Of a DNA stretch of 64,000 nt, positions 52,583 to 62,810 are shown piece by piece (the first letter of the stretch is position 1; every line of letters starts with the position of its first letter). The notes below the pieces were generated by a model. That model did no database searches, had not been told where the DNA came from, and saw only the letters and a list, made by a program, of their open reading frames with translations. Position numbers and translations under genes: made by a program. Source of the DNA: Apirhabdus apintestini (lineage in GTDB: Bacteria; Pseudomonadota; Gammaproteobacteria; Enterobacterales; Enterobacteriaceae); the NCBI GenBank assembly GCA_033977085.1, contig CP138906.1:4092001-4156000 (forward strand). Direction: 5' to 3'.

Positions 52583-53029
52583 ATGTACTGCACCCTCGCG
52601 GATTTGCTTGAACAGGTTCCTGAGCGGACGCTAATCCAGCTCACCAATGAGGAGCTGGACTTCGACTCGCCCGCGACGGTGAAAACTGAGGTGGTGGACA
52701 GCTGTATTCGCTATGCCGATGAGCTGATTGATGCCCACCTGCGCGGACGCTATACCCTCCCGCTGGCGGAGATACCGACCGTTCTTCGGGATATTGCCAT
52801 CAAGCTGGTGCGTTACCGGCTCTACACCCGCCGCCCGGAAGGCGCTGTCCCGGACACCGTGAAGGATGATCACAAAGAAGCCCGTCAACAGCTGGAGGCT
52901 ATCCGCGACGGGAAACTGACGCTGGGGCTGCAGTCCACTCAGAAAGATGTGCCCGAGTCCGGTGAAATCCGGGCGCGGGCACGCCGCCCCACCTTTGGCG
53001 GGCGCGACGGATTACTGGAGAAATACTGA
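52583..53029 (+). CDS. DUF1320 head-tail joining protein (Mu gp36-like)
   Basis: 148 residues. MYCTLADLLEQVPERTLIQLTNE and VVDSCIRYADELIDAHLRGRYTLPL...IAIKLVRYRLYTRRPEG match DUF1320. Such proteins form part of the head-tail connector. One-base overlap with the next gene. Intact frame, and it keeps an undisturbed GAGCTGATT near 52720. Confidence 0.87.
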   Translation: MYCTLADLLEQVPERTLIQLTNEELDFDSPATVKTEVVDSCIRYADELIDAHLRGRYTLPLAEIPTVLRDIAIKLVRYRLYTRRPEGAVPDTVKDDHKEARQQLEAIRDGKLTLGLQSTQKDVPESGEIRARARRPTFGGRDGLLEKY

Positions 53030-53494
53030 TGAACATTCTGCCTGTCCTCGATGCGGTACTGGCCCGGTTACGCGAGAAGCTGCCGCAGTTGCAGGTGGAG
53101 TACTTCCCGGAGAAACCGGCTGAATATCGCCTGAATCATTCGGTTGGAGCGCTGCTGGTGAGCTATGCCGGGTCGCGCTTCGATAAGCCGAATGATATCG
53201 GTGCGGTGATCCAGCCTCAGATTATCCAGCTCTGCGTCACGGTGATCTTCCGCCAGCTCCAACGGTAAAAGAGGCGCGATTGACGTCCTGGATGCAGTCC
53301 GCCGCATCCTCGGCGGCTATACCCCGCCGAACTGCCGCCGTCGTATCTGGCTGACCCGCGAGGTGTTTATCGGTGAGGTCAAGGGGCTGTGGCAGTACGC
53401 CTTCGACTTTGCAACTGAAAGCGTCTTTATCGAAGACAGCGACTTACCGTCCGGCCCGCTGTTAACCGAAGTGAACTATGAGGAAAGCGAGTGA
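53029..53494 (+). CDS. DUF1834 head-tail joining protein (Mu gp37-like), frame broken near 53260
   Basis: The N-terminal half (MNILPVLDAVLARLREKLPQLQVEYFPEKPAEYRLNHSVGALLVSYAGSRF) and the restored C-terminal half (NGKRGAIDVLDAVRRILGGYTPPNCRRRIWLTREVFIGE) match the Mu gp37 family. The break is an extra C after CAGCTC at 53254-53260. Corrected length is 154 residues. Confidence 0.85.
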
Positions 53495-53745
53495 TGAAAC
53501 AATACCGCTATTCCGGCCCGGCCAGCGGTGTCACGCTGTCGGACGGAACCGAAATTCTGCTCTGGCCGGGGAAGGATGTCTCCCTGCCGGAGAATCATGA
53601 TTATGTAAAGGTACTGGTGGCGCTGAAGCATTTGATGCCGGTATCTGAAGAGACTAAACCCGCCAGCACACCGCCTGTGCAGTCACCAAAGCGCAGGAGC
53701 GGCGGTGACAGCGATGTGAAAACGGAGGACTCCCATGACAGCTAA
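53494..53745 (+). CDS. DUF2635 protein (Mu gp38-like)
   Basis: 83 residues. MKQYRYSGPASGVTLSDGTEILLWPGKDVSLPENHDYVKVLVALKHLMPV fits DUF2635, a small protein found between gp37 and the tail sheath in Mu-like phages. The start at ATG 53494 overlaps the gp37 stop; a GTG at 53491 is less likely. The Pro/Ser-rich tail overlaps the sheath start by 11 bp. Confidence 0.8.
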   Translation: MKQYRYSGPASGVTLSDGTEILLWPGKDVSLPENHDYVKVLVALKHLMPVSEETKPASTPPVQSPKRRSGGDSDVKTEDSHDS

Positions 53746-55162
53746 CTATCTGCATGGTGTCGAAACCATTGAGGTGGAAAACGGTGCCCGCCCGGTAAAA
53801 ACGGTGAAGTCTGCCGTCATTGGCCTGATTGGTACCGCCCCGATGGGGGACGTCAATACGCTGGTGCAGTGCCTGTCTGAGAAAGATGCAGCGGCGTTTG
53901 GCAGCCAGCTCACCGGCTTTACCATTCCGCAAGCGCTGGATGCGATCTACGACCATGGGGCAGGCACCGTTCTGGTCATTAACGTGCTTGATCCGGCTGT
54001 GCATAAAACCGCTGTGGCCGATGAAGACGTAACGTTCGACAAGGCGACGGGCAAGGCGCAGCTGGCCAGTCCGGTGGTTGCGCAGCTGGTACTAAAGCCG
54101 GACAGCGACAGTCAGCCGTATGTTGAGGGGGAAGATTACACACTCGATGCGCAGGCCGGGACAATCACTAATCTCGGTAAAAGCATTGCTGCAGGGGCAA
54201 CGGTGAAGGCCAGCTATAACTATGCCGATCCGACCAAAGTCACCCCGGCTGATATCATCGGCACCGTTAATGCTGCGGGCAACCGTACCGGCATGAAGCT
54301 GCTGAACGACAGCTTCAACCTTTTTGGCTACTTCGCCAAAATCCTGATTGCGCCGGTGTTCTGTACCCAGAACAGCGTCTCGGTTGAGCTTATCGCTATG
54401 GCCGAGAAGCTGGGAGCGGTGACCTACATCGACGCGCCGATTGGTACCACTTTTGCTCAGGCACTGGCGGGGCGTGGCCCGGAAGGCACCATAAACTTCA
54501 ATACCAGCTCCGACCGTGTCCGTCTGTGCTACCCGCACGTCAAGGTGTACGACGCGGCCACCAACAGCGAACGGCTGGAGCCGCTGAGCCAGCGGGCTGC
54601 AGGTCTGCGTGCCAAAGTCGACCTGGACAAGGGTTACTGGTGGTCGTCCTCCAATCAGGAGATTCTGGGTATCACCGGCGTGGAGCGCCAGCTGTCAGCG
54701 ATGATTGACGACCCGCAGAGTGAGGTAAACCTGCTCAACGAACAGGGCATTACCACGGTCTTCAGCAGCTACGGCAGCGGTCTGCGTCTGTGGGGCAACC
54801 GAATGGCGGCATGGCCGACGGTCACCCATATGCGCAACTTTGAGAACGTCCGCCGCACCGGTGATGTGATCAACGAGTCCCTGCGCTACTTCAGCCAGCA
54901 GTACATCGACATGCCGATTACCCAGGCGCTGATTGATGCGCTGACGGAGTCGGTCAACGCCTATGGTCGCAAGCTGATTGGCGACGGTGCGCTGCTGGGC
55001 TTCAGTTGCTGGTTTGATCCAGCCCGTAATGAAGAGACGGAGCTGGCCGCCGGTCACCTGTTATTGAGCTACAAATACACGCCGCCTCCGCCGCTGGAGC
55101 GACTGACGTTTGAGACCGAGATCACCTCGGAATATCTGTTAACCCTGAAGGGGACCAGCTGA
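53735..55162 (+). CDS. Contractile tail sheath protein
   Basis: 475 residues, intact. It opens YLHGVETIEVENGARPVKTVKSAVIGLIGTAPMG, as sheath proteins of Mu and P2 types do, and ends with the sheath core (DVINESLRYFSQQYIDMPITQALIDALTESVNAYGRKLIGDGALLG). Identifies the phage as a myovirus. Confidence 0.95.
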   Translation: MTANYLHGVETIEVENGARPVKTVKSAVIGLIGTAPMGDVNTLVQCLSEKDAAAFGSQLTGFTIPQALDAIYDHGAGTVLVINVLDPAVHKTAVADEDVTFDKATGKAQLASPVVAQLVLKPDSDSQPYVEGEDYTLDAQAGTITNLGKSIAAGATVKASYNYADPTKVTPADIIGTVNAAGNRTGMKLLNDSFNLFGYFAKILIAPVFCTQNSVSVELIAMAEKLGAVTYIDAPIGTTFAQALAGRGPEGTINFNTSSDRVRLCYPHVKVYDAATNSERLEPLSQRAAGLRAKVDLDKGYWWSSSNQEILGITGVERQLSAMIDDPQSEVNLLNEQGITTVFSSYGSGLRLWGNRMAAWPTVTHMRNFENVRRTGDVINESLRYFSQQYIDMPITQALIDALTESVNAYGRKLIGDGALLGFSCWFDPARNEETELAAGHLLLSYKYTPPPPLERLTFETEITSEYLLTLKGTS

Positions 55163-55683
55163 TGGCAAAGATTGAGATCAACCGCATCACGAATGTCAAC
55201 ATCTACCTGGATGGCGCTAACCTGTTGGGCCGGGCCGAGGAGGTCAAACTTCCTGATGTCTCCATGACCATGCAGGAGCATAAAGCGCTGGGTATGGTGG
55301 GCAAAGTTGAGCTGCCAGCCGGATTCGATAAGTTAGAGGGCGAGATCAAGTGGAACAGCTTCTACCGCGACGCGATGCTGTCTGCCGCGAACCCGTATAA
55401 GTCGCTGGCACTGCAGTGCCGTTCCAGCGTTCAGCGCTACGGCTCTCAGGGGCTGATTGATGAGATTCCGCTGGTCACCTTCCTGACGATCATGTTCAAG
55501 AAGAACCCGCTGGGGACATTCAAACAGCACGAGAACGCCGAGTTTTCCAGTGGCTTCACCTGCACGTACATCAAACAGGTGCTGGACGGTGAAGAGTTGC
55601 TGGAGCTGGACTATCTGGCCAACATCTTCCGCGTCGGTGGCGTTGACCAGTTGACTGACTCCCGTATCAATATCGGGGGATAA
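55162..55683 (+). CDS. Major tail tube protein
   Basis: 173 residues. INRITNVNIYLDGANLLGRAEEVKLPDVSMTMQEHKALGMVGKVELPAGFDKLEGEIKW is the P2 FII/tail tube family; it ends YLANIFRVGGVDQL. It overlaps the sheath stop by one base. The tube polymerises inside the sheath. Confidence 0.95.
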   Translation: MAKIEINRITNVNIYLDGANLLGRAEEVKLPDVSMTMQEHKALGMVGKVELPAGFDKLEGEIKWNSFYRDAMLSAANPYKSLALQCRSSVQRYGSQGLIDEIPLVTFLTIMFKKNPLGTFKQHENAEFSSGFTCTYIKQVLDGEELLELDYLANIFRVGGVDQLTDSRINIGG

Positions 55684-55685
55684 TC

Positions 55686-55979
55686 ATGATGGTACCCAAA
55701 GTGGATCGCAAAACGGTAGACGACCTGGTGGCATCGCTAAACTATCAAACCCATCACTTTCCGGGCACCACACTGACTATCGCCGTTACCCTGATGCCCG
55801 ATGGTTTCATGGTCAGCAGCGGTTTCAGTGCGACTGCGCATCCGGGGATGTTCGATGAAGAGACTGGCAGGAAGCTGGCCATCGCCAAAGCGCAGCATAA
55901 TGCCACGGAAGCGCTGTCGCAGTTTGAGGCGTACGAGCTGAAGTCGCAGCTGACAGCGGGGAGCCAGGATGACCGTTAG
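55686..55979 (+). CDS. Gp49-family phage protein
   Basis: 97 residues. DGFMVSSGFSATAHPGMFDEETGRKLAIAKAQHNATEALSQFEAY fits the phage Gp49/66 family, small proteins of unknown role seen in many phages and often near replication or tail genes. Intact frame. It overlaps the next small gene by about 11 bp. Confidence 0.78.
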   Translation: MMVPKVDRKTVDDLVASLNYQTHHFPGTTLTIAVTLMPDGFMVSSGFSATAHPGMFDEETGRKLAIAKAQHNATEALSQFEAYELKSQLTAGSQDDR

Positions 55980-56248
55980 TATTGAAGACAAAGGCGGGAA
56001 CTGTGGTGCCATCGGCATGGCAAATGTTACCTGGTTCACTATTCTGGATATTCCGGGGTGGAAAAGCTGTTTAACATCCAGAAAACTAATGATCCGATTG
56101 ACTGTACCCGCTCCAAAGCCCGAAAGCTGGCCAACCTGATTGAGGCATGGGAGCCGCCCCGCACTGGTTTACCGGCATCGGCAAAGTTGAAGGAAAGGCA
56201 CTTCTCATCGCCTTCCTGCGTAACTGCAAGGGGTTTCGTACCCACTGA
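55969..56248 (+). CDS. Small phage protein, about 93 residues (two short homopolymers)
   Basis: Starts MTVSIEDKGGNCGAIGMANVTWFTILDIPG at 55969 inside the Gp49-like gene. A G run near 56060 and a C run near 56160 are each one short. Restored, it reads VEKLFNIQKTNDPIDCTRSKARKLANLIEAWEPP then HWFTGIGKVEGKALLIAFLRNCKGF and ends RTH at 56248. Both corrections are needed for a whole number of codons (94), which supports them. No function known to me. Confidence 0.65.
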
Positions 56249-56253
56249 TAACA

Positions 56254-56276
56254 GGGGCTTCGGCCCCTTTCTTCTT
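56254..56276 (+). terminator. Rho-independent terminator inside the late arm
   Basis: GGGGC-TTCG-GCCCC followed by TTTCTTCTT: a short GC stem with the stable UUCG loop and a T tract, 6 bp after the preceding gene. It separates the sheath/tube group from the chaperone/tape-measure group and may set the ratio of their transcripts. Confidence 0.85.
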
Positions 56277-56339
56277 AATCCCCTTTAATATCCGCCATAC
56301 CCATCACCAGACATACTGCCCCTGAACTTACACAGGAGC

Positions 56340-56768
56340 ATGAACATGTCACAGACTCAAACTGAAGCCGAAATCTTCACACTGAAATACCCCTTCACTA
56401 CTGCAGCAGGTAGCTCTATTTCCCAACTCTCCCTCAAGCGCCTGAAGGTTAAAGACCTCAAGCAGGTCAAGCAAACCCACAAAGACCCGGCTGACTGGGA
56501 TGAGCCGCTGATTTCCCGCAGTACCGGCCTGCTGCCGGAAGACCTGGACAATATGGATCTGGCTGACTATCTGGGCTGCAGACCCGATTTCAAAAAATCA
56601 CAGGGCTGGGTAAACAATCCGACAGTGCTGATAAAGGCGCAGGGACTACTGGCGAGATGGTTCCGGTTTCAGCCGGAGGCGATTGAGGCGCTCGATACTG
56701 ACGATCTGGAAATGTGGCTGGAGCAGGCTGAAGAGCAAATCAAAAGCGAGTACGGCGACAGAAACTGA
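56340..56768 (+). CDS. Tail assembly chaperone pair (Mu gp41/gp42-like) with overlapping frames
   Basis: The first part (FTLKYPFTTAAGSSISQLSLKRLKVKDLKQ...LPEDLDNMDLADYL) is the tail assembly protein family. In the raw frame it runs on into LLARWFRFQPEAIEALDTDDLEMWLEQAEEQIKSEYGDRN, the GpE-type second product. If an A is restored near 56574 (GGCTG to GAGCTG) the first product instead continues ELQTRFQKITGLGKQSDSADKG and stops at 56686, and the second lies in the +1/-2 frame, as expected for a programmed frameshift at the CAAAAAA run (56591-56597). Confidence 0.72.
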   Translation: MNMSQTQTEAEIFTLKYPFTTAAGSSISQLSLKRLKVKDLKQVKQTHKDPADWDEPLISRSTGLLPEDLDNMDLADYLGCRPDFKKSQGWVNNPTVLIKAQGLLARWFRFQPEAIEALDTDDLEMWLEQAEEQIKSEYGDRN

Positions 56769-56831
56769 TGAACATGACAGCAGTCGGTAACGGCTGCTTT
56801 CTTCCTTTATATACCACCCGGAGGATATCCC

Positions 56832-59301
56832 GTGGCCAGTAACTTTTCCGTCGGTGTTGTTATTGGCGGTATGATTGGCAGCACCTTCCGTTCAGCGATG
56901 AGCGGCACCCGACGTGCCCTCGACTCCCTGAACAATACCTCCCGCCGCCTGCAGGAGCGCCAGAACGCCTTAACCCGTGCGACTGAACGTTATGGCCAGT
57001 TGGGTTCTTCCCGGATGCAGCGCCTGAACAGCGATCTGCTGCGAGTCAGCCGAACGATGGAGCGGGTTGAACGACAGCAGCGCCGTCTGTCGGCAGTATC
57101 GGCCACCAGTGATGAGCTCGAAAGCCAACCGCATGGCGCTCTATGGTCAGGGAGCGGAAACCTACGCTATCGGTAGAACCCTCGGAGCGCCAGTTATGGC
57201 ATCCGTCAGGCAATATGCCTCCTTTGAATCTCAATTGCGCGATATCAGCGTCACCGGCGATCTGGATGCCCGGCAGGAACAGGCTATCGGCACCGCTATT
57301 CGTCAGGCATCGCTCAGGGTTAACCAGCTGCAGGAGTCGCTGTTGGGCGGCGTTGGCCAGTTAGTTGCCGATGGTATGAACCCGGAGCAAGCCGCAAAAT
57401 TTGCGGGGCTACTGGGTAAGGCCGCCACGGCAGAAAAGGCCGATATGACTGACCTTGCCAAAATGACCTTCGCGTTTAGTGATGCACTCAAAATTACCGA
57501 TGCGAAAGAACTGGAGCAGGCGTTCGGTATAGCGGCTACCGGGGCAAAACTCGGTTCATTTGAGCTGAAAGACATGGCAAAGGCGTTGCCTGGCATGGCC
57601 AAAGCCTTCGCAGCCCGTGGGATTTACGGTAAAGAGGCGATTACCCAGATTGTTGCCAGTCTTGAAGTCGGTAAAGGCAGCGGCTCCGCTGAAGAAGCCG
57701 TAACCAATATGTCCAACTGGCTGGCCGCTATGGGGCGCGGAGATACCATCGGAAAGTACGCAAAAGCCGGGGTGGATTATCAGGGTTCGATGCAGAACTA
57801 TGTCGCCCAGGGATTTTCCCAGTACGAAGCATCTCTCATGATTGCTAACCGTTTTGTTGACGGTAAAGGTAAAGCGTTTTTACAACAGTGGAAAGCCGCA
57901 GGGTCAAGAGGCGATCAGGAGGGCCAACAGAAGCTGATGGAATCCTTCGGGCTGGCGGAAGTCTTTACCGATATTCAGACCGTGAACCATCTTCTGGCAA
58001 TGCGTCAGGGCTGGGATAAATATCAGTCAAATAAAAAGGAAATGAACACTCCAGCTGCAATGTCCACGCTGGATAACGATGCGGCAAAGCAGAATGATAC
58101 GCTTGAGGCGCGTTGGCGCAGGACTCAGGTAGGTTTTAATGAGTCAGCCATCAGCATCGGTGAGTCATTAAAACCTGCATTAATCCAGTTGGGTGAAACT
58201 TTCATCCCCCTGATAAACAGCGTCGGTAAGTGGATTGCGGCGCATCCACAGCTGGTCAGCGGTACTATCAAAGTGGTCGGCGCATTGCTCGCGTTTAAGA
58301 TGGCCACCATCGGTCTTAAGCTGGGGCTGAACCTGTTGCTCTCACCCTTCACCAGCGTCTGGAAAAACGTCATTTTATTGCGAACCAACTGGCTGCGACT
58401 TAACGTTGCGCTGGCTGAAGGTGGCAAACTCCGCTGGCTGGTGACCGGCTTCGGCTCAGTTGCGAAGGGAGCTGCAACGCTGGGCCGCGTGCTGTCTGGT
58501 AGTCTCATTCGCGGCATCATGCTTGCCGGACGCGCCGTTCTCTTCATTGGCCGTGCGCTGCTGATGAATCCCATCGGTCTGACCATCACCGCCGTCGCGG
58601 CAGCGGCTTACCTTATCTACCGCAACTGGGGAGCGGTTAGCGGCTGGTTTAAGCAGCGCTGGGCTGACATTAAAACGGCGTTTAACGGCGGTATCGTGGG
58701 GATTTGTAAGCTGCTGATTAACTGGTCGCCGGTGGGCCTGCTCTATAAAGCCTTTGCGGCTGCACTGAAATATCTCGGCGTTGATCTGCCAGCAAAGTTC
58801 ACTGACTTCGGTGGCCATCTTATCGACGGCCTGATTAACGGCATCAAAAACAAATGGGAATCGCTCAAAACCACTGTCACCGATATGGGCGACAGCGTCG
58901 GCGGCTGGTTTAAAGAAAAGCTGGGTATTCACTCGCCGAGTCGGGTGTTTATGGGCTTTGGTGACAATATCGCGCAGGGTGCTGCCATTGGTCTGCAGCG
59001 AACCACTCCACTTGCGGCGCTGGCCGGACAGAAGCTGGCAGAAGAGATGACGCCTGACGTTCCCCGTCTGCCGTCACCTGAGATTATGGCCGCAGGGTAT
59101 GCTGGCCGGGGTGCAGGTGCTGCTGCCGGAAGCGGCGCGTCAGGCGGCATACAGGTCAATTTTAATCCCCAGTTCTACCTTAACGGCAAAGAGGCCTCGG
59201 CACCTGCCGGGTTAACCGGTGCGCTGAATATGAGCGTGCATGAGCTTGAGAAAATGCTGGAGCGTCTGCTGGCCCAGCAACAACGCCGGAGGTACAGCTG
59301 A
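56832..59301 (+). CDS. Tail tape measure protein (frame broken near 57119)
   Basis: The N-terminus is a coiled coil (RRALDSLNNTSRRLQERQNALTRATERY), then the conserved tape-measure core (AVRQYASFESQLRDISVTGDLDARQEQAIGTAIRQ-type and LGKAATAEKADMTDLAKMTFAFSDALK), hydrophobic segments (GLTITAVAAAAYLIYRNWG) and the end VFMGFGDNIAQGAAIGLQ. An extra C in GAGCTG (57114-57120) shifts the frame; removal gives 822 residues. It sets tail length. Confidence 0.93.
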
Positions 59302-60186
59302 TGTTTGCGGTTCTGGGTGATATTGAATTCGAGCTCGATTACCTACTGGGACGGCTTCGAGGCGACGTTCGGCGTCGATTACGCCGAGCATTCCCGCATC
59401 GAGGGCAAACCCGGCCTGCAGTTCATCGGCGACAAGCTGGACGAGATCCAGATAAGCCTGGTCTTTCACCAGCACTATTGCGTGCCCGACGTCGAGCTGG
59501 CGCGTCTGCGAACGGCGATGAAAGCCCATCAGGCGCTGGCGCTGGTGTTTGGTAACGGTGACTATCGCGGCTGGTTTGTGATTACCGATGTGACTGCAAC
59601 CAGTGAGCAGACCGACAGCACCGGCAACGTGCTGGCGGTCAACGCTACTGCATCGCTCCGGGAGTACATCGGTGACCCTAAAAACCCACTGAAGCCACCT
59701 GCTATCCGTACACAGGTACCGGGCACCGGCGCGGTATCTGCTGCGGTTCCGTCGCCTTCCGGTGTGGCGCAGTACGTCCGCGACGGCGTCAACTATGCAA
59801 AACAGGCACAATCTGCGCTCCAGACCACCATCAGCGCGGTGCGTATTGCCCAGAAAATGAAGGATAACCCCACCGTCGCACTGACCCGCGTACCGGGGTT
59901 GCTGAGCGGTCTGGGCAATATCTCCGGTTCACTGGGGAGCAGCGTTCCTGCATTCAATGCACTCGCCGATTCCATGCCGGATGCCATCCGCCTGGCGCGG
60001 GCCACCAGTGAGGCCGCCTCGTATGTTCAGCAGGCGCAGTCTTCGCTGAACGGCGTCGACGGCAGCAATATTGCGGCGGCGCTGGATGCAGTTTCCGGTC
60101 AGCTGAACTCCGCCAGTACCACCTTTACCCGCATGTCGCCGGGATTAAGCACCATGGCAGCCAGCATTCTAGCGAGGAGCGTGTGA
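59301..60186 (+). CDS. DNA circularisation/tail protein N (Mu gpN-like), frame broken near 59336
   Basis: Starts MFAVLGDIEFEL at 59301; an extra C in GAGCTG at 59331-59337 shifts the frame. Restored, it reads ITYWDGFEATFGVDYAEHSRIEGKPGLQFIGDKLDEIQISLVFHQHYC, a conserved N-terminal segment, and ends TMAASILARSV. 294 residues. In Mu, gpN is a tail protein linked to circularising incoming DNA. Confidence 0.88.
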
Positions 60187-60397
60187 TGTTTCTTGAGCAT
60201 GTCACCCGTGAGGGGAGCGCTGGGATTCTCTGGCATGGCAGTACTACGGTGACCCGATGGGCTATCCCCGGATTATTGCCGCTAACCCGCACGTGGCCAT
60301 CACGCCAGTGCTTCCCTCCGGGCTGCTGTTGCTTATCCCGGTCATTGAGGCTGAAGAGGCCACGACAGAAGAGGATACCCCGCCATGGCTGAGGTAA
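60186..60397 (+). CDS. Tail protein X, LysM-like (frame broken near 60213)
   Basis: Restoring one G in the run near 60213 gives MFLEHVTREGERWDSLAWQYYGDP, the LysM-like fold of P2 gpX, then GYPRIIAANPHVAITPVLPSGLLLLIPVIE. 70 residues. It overlaps gpN by one base and the next gene by 13 bp. It may contact peptidoglycan or join the tail hub. Confidence 0.82.
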
Positions 60398-61555
60398 GCA
60401 GCACGCAGGCATCATCTGCCCTGACCGGCGTCAGCGACGTACTGTCGCCGGTGTTCACCCTGTGGTATCTGAAAAAGAATATCACCAGCGATATTACCCC
60501 TTACGTCACCCGCATTACTTACAGCGATAACATCAAAAATGAGTCCGACACCATTGAGGTGGAGCTTGATGATACCGATGGTCGCTGGCTGGATGCGTGG
60601 TATCCGGGCAAAGGTGACACGCTGACCCTGAAGGTCGGCTACCAGGGGAAAAACTGCTGACCTGCGGTACCTTCTCTATTGACGAGATAGAGGTCAGTTC
60701 GCCCGCGTCCGTGGTCTCCATCCGGGGTGTGGCCACTTCGGTCAACAGCGCATTACGGACGAAATCAAGTCGGGGCTTTGAGAGCACTACGCTTGCGGCC
60801 ATTGCCGGGCGCATTGCCAAAAAACATCAACTGAAACTGGTGGGCAGCATTGAGGTCATCAAAATTGACCGGGTAACACAGTACGCCGAGACCGACGTGG
60901 CCTTCCTGCACCGCCTCGCCAGCGAGTATGGGTATGCGGTGAAAATTGTCAGCGATCGAGCTGATATTTTCGCATCTGGCCACACTTCGCAGTCACGAGC
61001 CAATTAAGCGGCTGAAGCCGCAGGATGTGGCACGTTACTCGCTGCGCGATACCATCAACCGCGTCTACAAATCCGCCAGGGTCAAGCATCAGAAGAGCAG
61101 CACGAAAAAACTGATTGTGTATGAGGCTGACGGCGGAACCAGTGAGAGCGGAAAACAACTCAAGGGCGGCAAGGTCACCAGCGCCGACAGGCTGCAGGTC
61201 AACAGTCGCGTCAGTGACCCGGACAGCGCCCGCATTAAGGCCGATTCAGCCCTGGCCCGCCACAATGAATACCAGCAAAGCGGCTCCCTGACCCTGATGG
61301 GGGCGTCCCAGCTGATAGCGGGCAATAAAATTGAGCTGTCCGACTTTGGCCAACTGTCCGGGCCGTGGCTGATAACCACCGCCCGCCATACCCTTGACCG
61401 TAGCAGCGGTTACGTGACCGAAGCTGGACGTTGCACGTGGGCCTGTGACGCGAGGCAAGGCGAAGAAAGGTAAAAAGACCGGCAAAACCCAGACGCTCAC
61501 CGTCTACAAACCGGACGGCAGCACATCCACGGTAATAAAGGAGAAGAAAAAATGA
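60385..61555 (+). CDS. Late control/tail hub protein D (three indels)
   Basis: Restored from 60385 (MAEVSSTQASSALTGV). Core segments: FTLWYLKKNITSDITPYVTRITYSDNIKNESDTIEVELDDTDGRWLDAW, TLAAIAGRIAKKHQLKL, TDVAFLHRLASEYGYAVKI and LIVYEADGG. The G run near 60651 is short by one; extra bases sit at GAGCTG near 60957 and 61420. Corrected, the end is TGKTQTLTVYKPDGSTSTVI then EKKK at 61555, 389 residues. It is the gpD hub of P2-like tails. Confidence 0.9.
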
Positions 61556-62082
61556 CAGGCGTAACCCTGCAGACCGGTACAGTCAGTGCCGTAGATGCCG
61601 CTGGCGTGAAGGCCCGCGTCAGGCTGCCGGAGTGCGACAATATGCGCACCAACTGGCTGGACGTACTGCAGCGTAATACCCAGAACAACAAGGATTACTG
61701 GCTCCCGGATGTGGGCGAACAGGTCAAGGTACTGCTGGATGAGAATGGCGAGGATGGCGTTATTCTCGGCGCAGTCTATTCAGACGTCGATAAACCATCG
61801 TTCAGCGACAAAGACGTGCGCGGCACTCGATATAATGATGAAGCTAGCTTCAGCTACAACCGGGCCACTCATACGCTAACGATCAACGGCGGTATTGAGC
61901 ATATCGTGATATCTGTGGCCACTAACGTTTCTCTGACGACAAAAAACGTCAGCGTGACGGCAGAGAGCACAGCAATTGAGGGCAATGTGCAGATAACGGG
62001 TAACGTTGCTATCACTGGCAATGTCCAGGCTACAGGCGATATCCTCGCTGGCGGAAAAAACTCTAACCACCATTCACATTAA
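61552..62082 (+). CDS. Baseplate assembly protein V (tail spike)
   Basis: 176 residues, intact. The N-terminal OB-like domain (VTLQTGTVSAVDAAGVKARVRLPECDN...YWLPDVGEQVKVLLDENGEDGVILGAVYS) leads into a short beta-helix (NVQITGNVAITGNVQATGDIL). The end NSNHHSH has the HxH pattern that holds iron at the tip of P2-type spikes. It punctures the outer membrane. The start overlaps D. Confidence 0.93.
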   Translation: MTGVTLQTGTVSAVDAAGVKARVRLPECDNMRTNWLDVLQRNTQNNKDYWLPDVGEQVKVLLDENGEDGVILGAVYSDVDKPSFSDKDVRGTRYNDEASFSYNRATHTLTINGGIEHIVISVATNVSLTTKNVSVTAESTAIEGNVQITGNVAITGNVQATGDILAGGKNSNHHSH

Positions 62083-62097
62083 TTGTGACTAAAGAAA

Positions 62098-62116
62098 AGG
62101 CCGCATTGCGCGGCCT
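62098..62116. terminator. Hairpin after gene V
   Basis: AGGCCGC-ATTGC-GCGGCCT, 7-bp arms, 15 bp past the V stop. It lies between converging genes (V and the small leftward gene) and could end both. Confidence 0.65.
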
Positions 62117-62128
62117 CATCAACAAGAT

Positions 62129-62318
62129 TCAGAGAGGTCTTTCAAAATCAAATATATCTTTTAGATACAGACCGTCACTCTCATCAAGCGGAATTTGTTT
62201 ACCCGTTGTAAGTGTTATCGTGAATCTGCCACTGACGGGTTCCCAGCGAGCTTCAACAATGTGATCAGGGTTAATAAAATGATTTTTGTTCGTCAAGCTG
62301 AAACATTTTTTTCTTCAT
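62129..62318 (-). CDS. Small leftward gene in the tail region (about 62 residues)
   Basis: A strong GGAG site precedes ATG 62318 by about five bases. With one extra base removed near 62300 it reads MKKKMFSLTNKNHFINPDHIVEARW then EPVSGRFTITLTTGKQIPL and ends LKDIFDFERPL at 62129. It is the only leftward gene inside the tail region and has its own signals, so it may be a moron. No family recognised. The 62319-62462 gap holds nothing else I can support. Confidence 0.6.
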
Positions 62319-62462
62319 AAAAACTCCTTTTTAAAATGCATGCCTACAAGATGTTAGGTCTTTTTCACCATTTCAACTCTCTATAGAGCAGGCTATCGCA
62401 CCAGTAACTGTTCCTAAACGCCTTTAATATCGGCGTTCCTGCGTAGGGGCAATACTGCCCCT

Positions 62463-62810
62463 ATGAAAACAACCTCCGTATTCTGGCAACCGGCCCTGCA
62501 GGCCCCTGGCGAAATCGTCCAGGGCTGGATGATATCTGGCAGGCCATCAAAATCATCCTGCGTACTCCTCGCGGCAGCGACCCGCATCGCCCGGAGTTCG
62601 GTAGCAATCTGCACCTTTATATCGACTGGCCCGTTGAACGTGCTATTCCACACGTTGTGCGCGAGTCAGTCGATGCTATCCGCCACTGGGAGCCTCGTTG
62701 CCAGATTATGTCGGTCAAACCCGCCGTCGACGGCGAACATCTTACGCTCCGGGTGAGCCTGGAAAGGCTCAGACGGAAAACCCCGGACTCAGGAACTGCT
62801 ATGGCGCTGA
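62463..62810 (+). CDS. Baseplate protein W (gp25-like), two compensating indels
   Basis: The chain starts MKTTSVFWQPALQAPGEIVQG. Restored frame (G run near 62523) reads DDIWQAIKIILRTPRGSDPHRPEFGSNLHLYIDWPVERAIP, the GPW/gp25 family. An extra A near 62765 then returns the frame to EGSDGKPRTQELLWR at 62810, overlapping the J start by 10 bp. 115 residues. It helps build the baseplate wedge. Confidence 0.85.
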
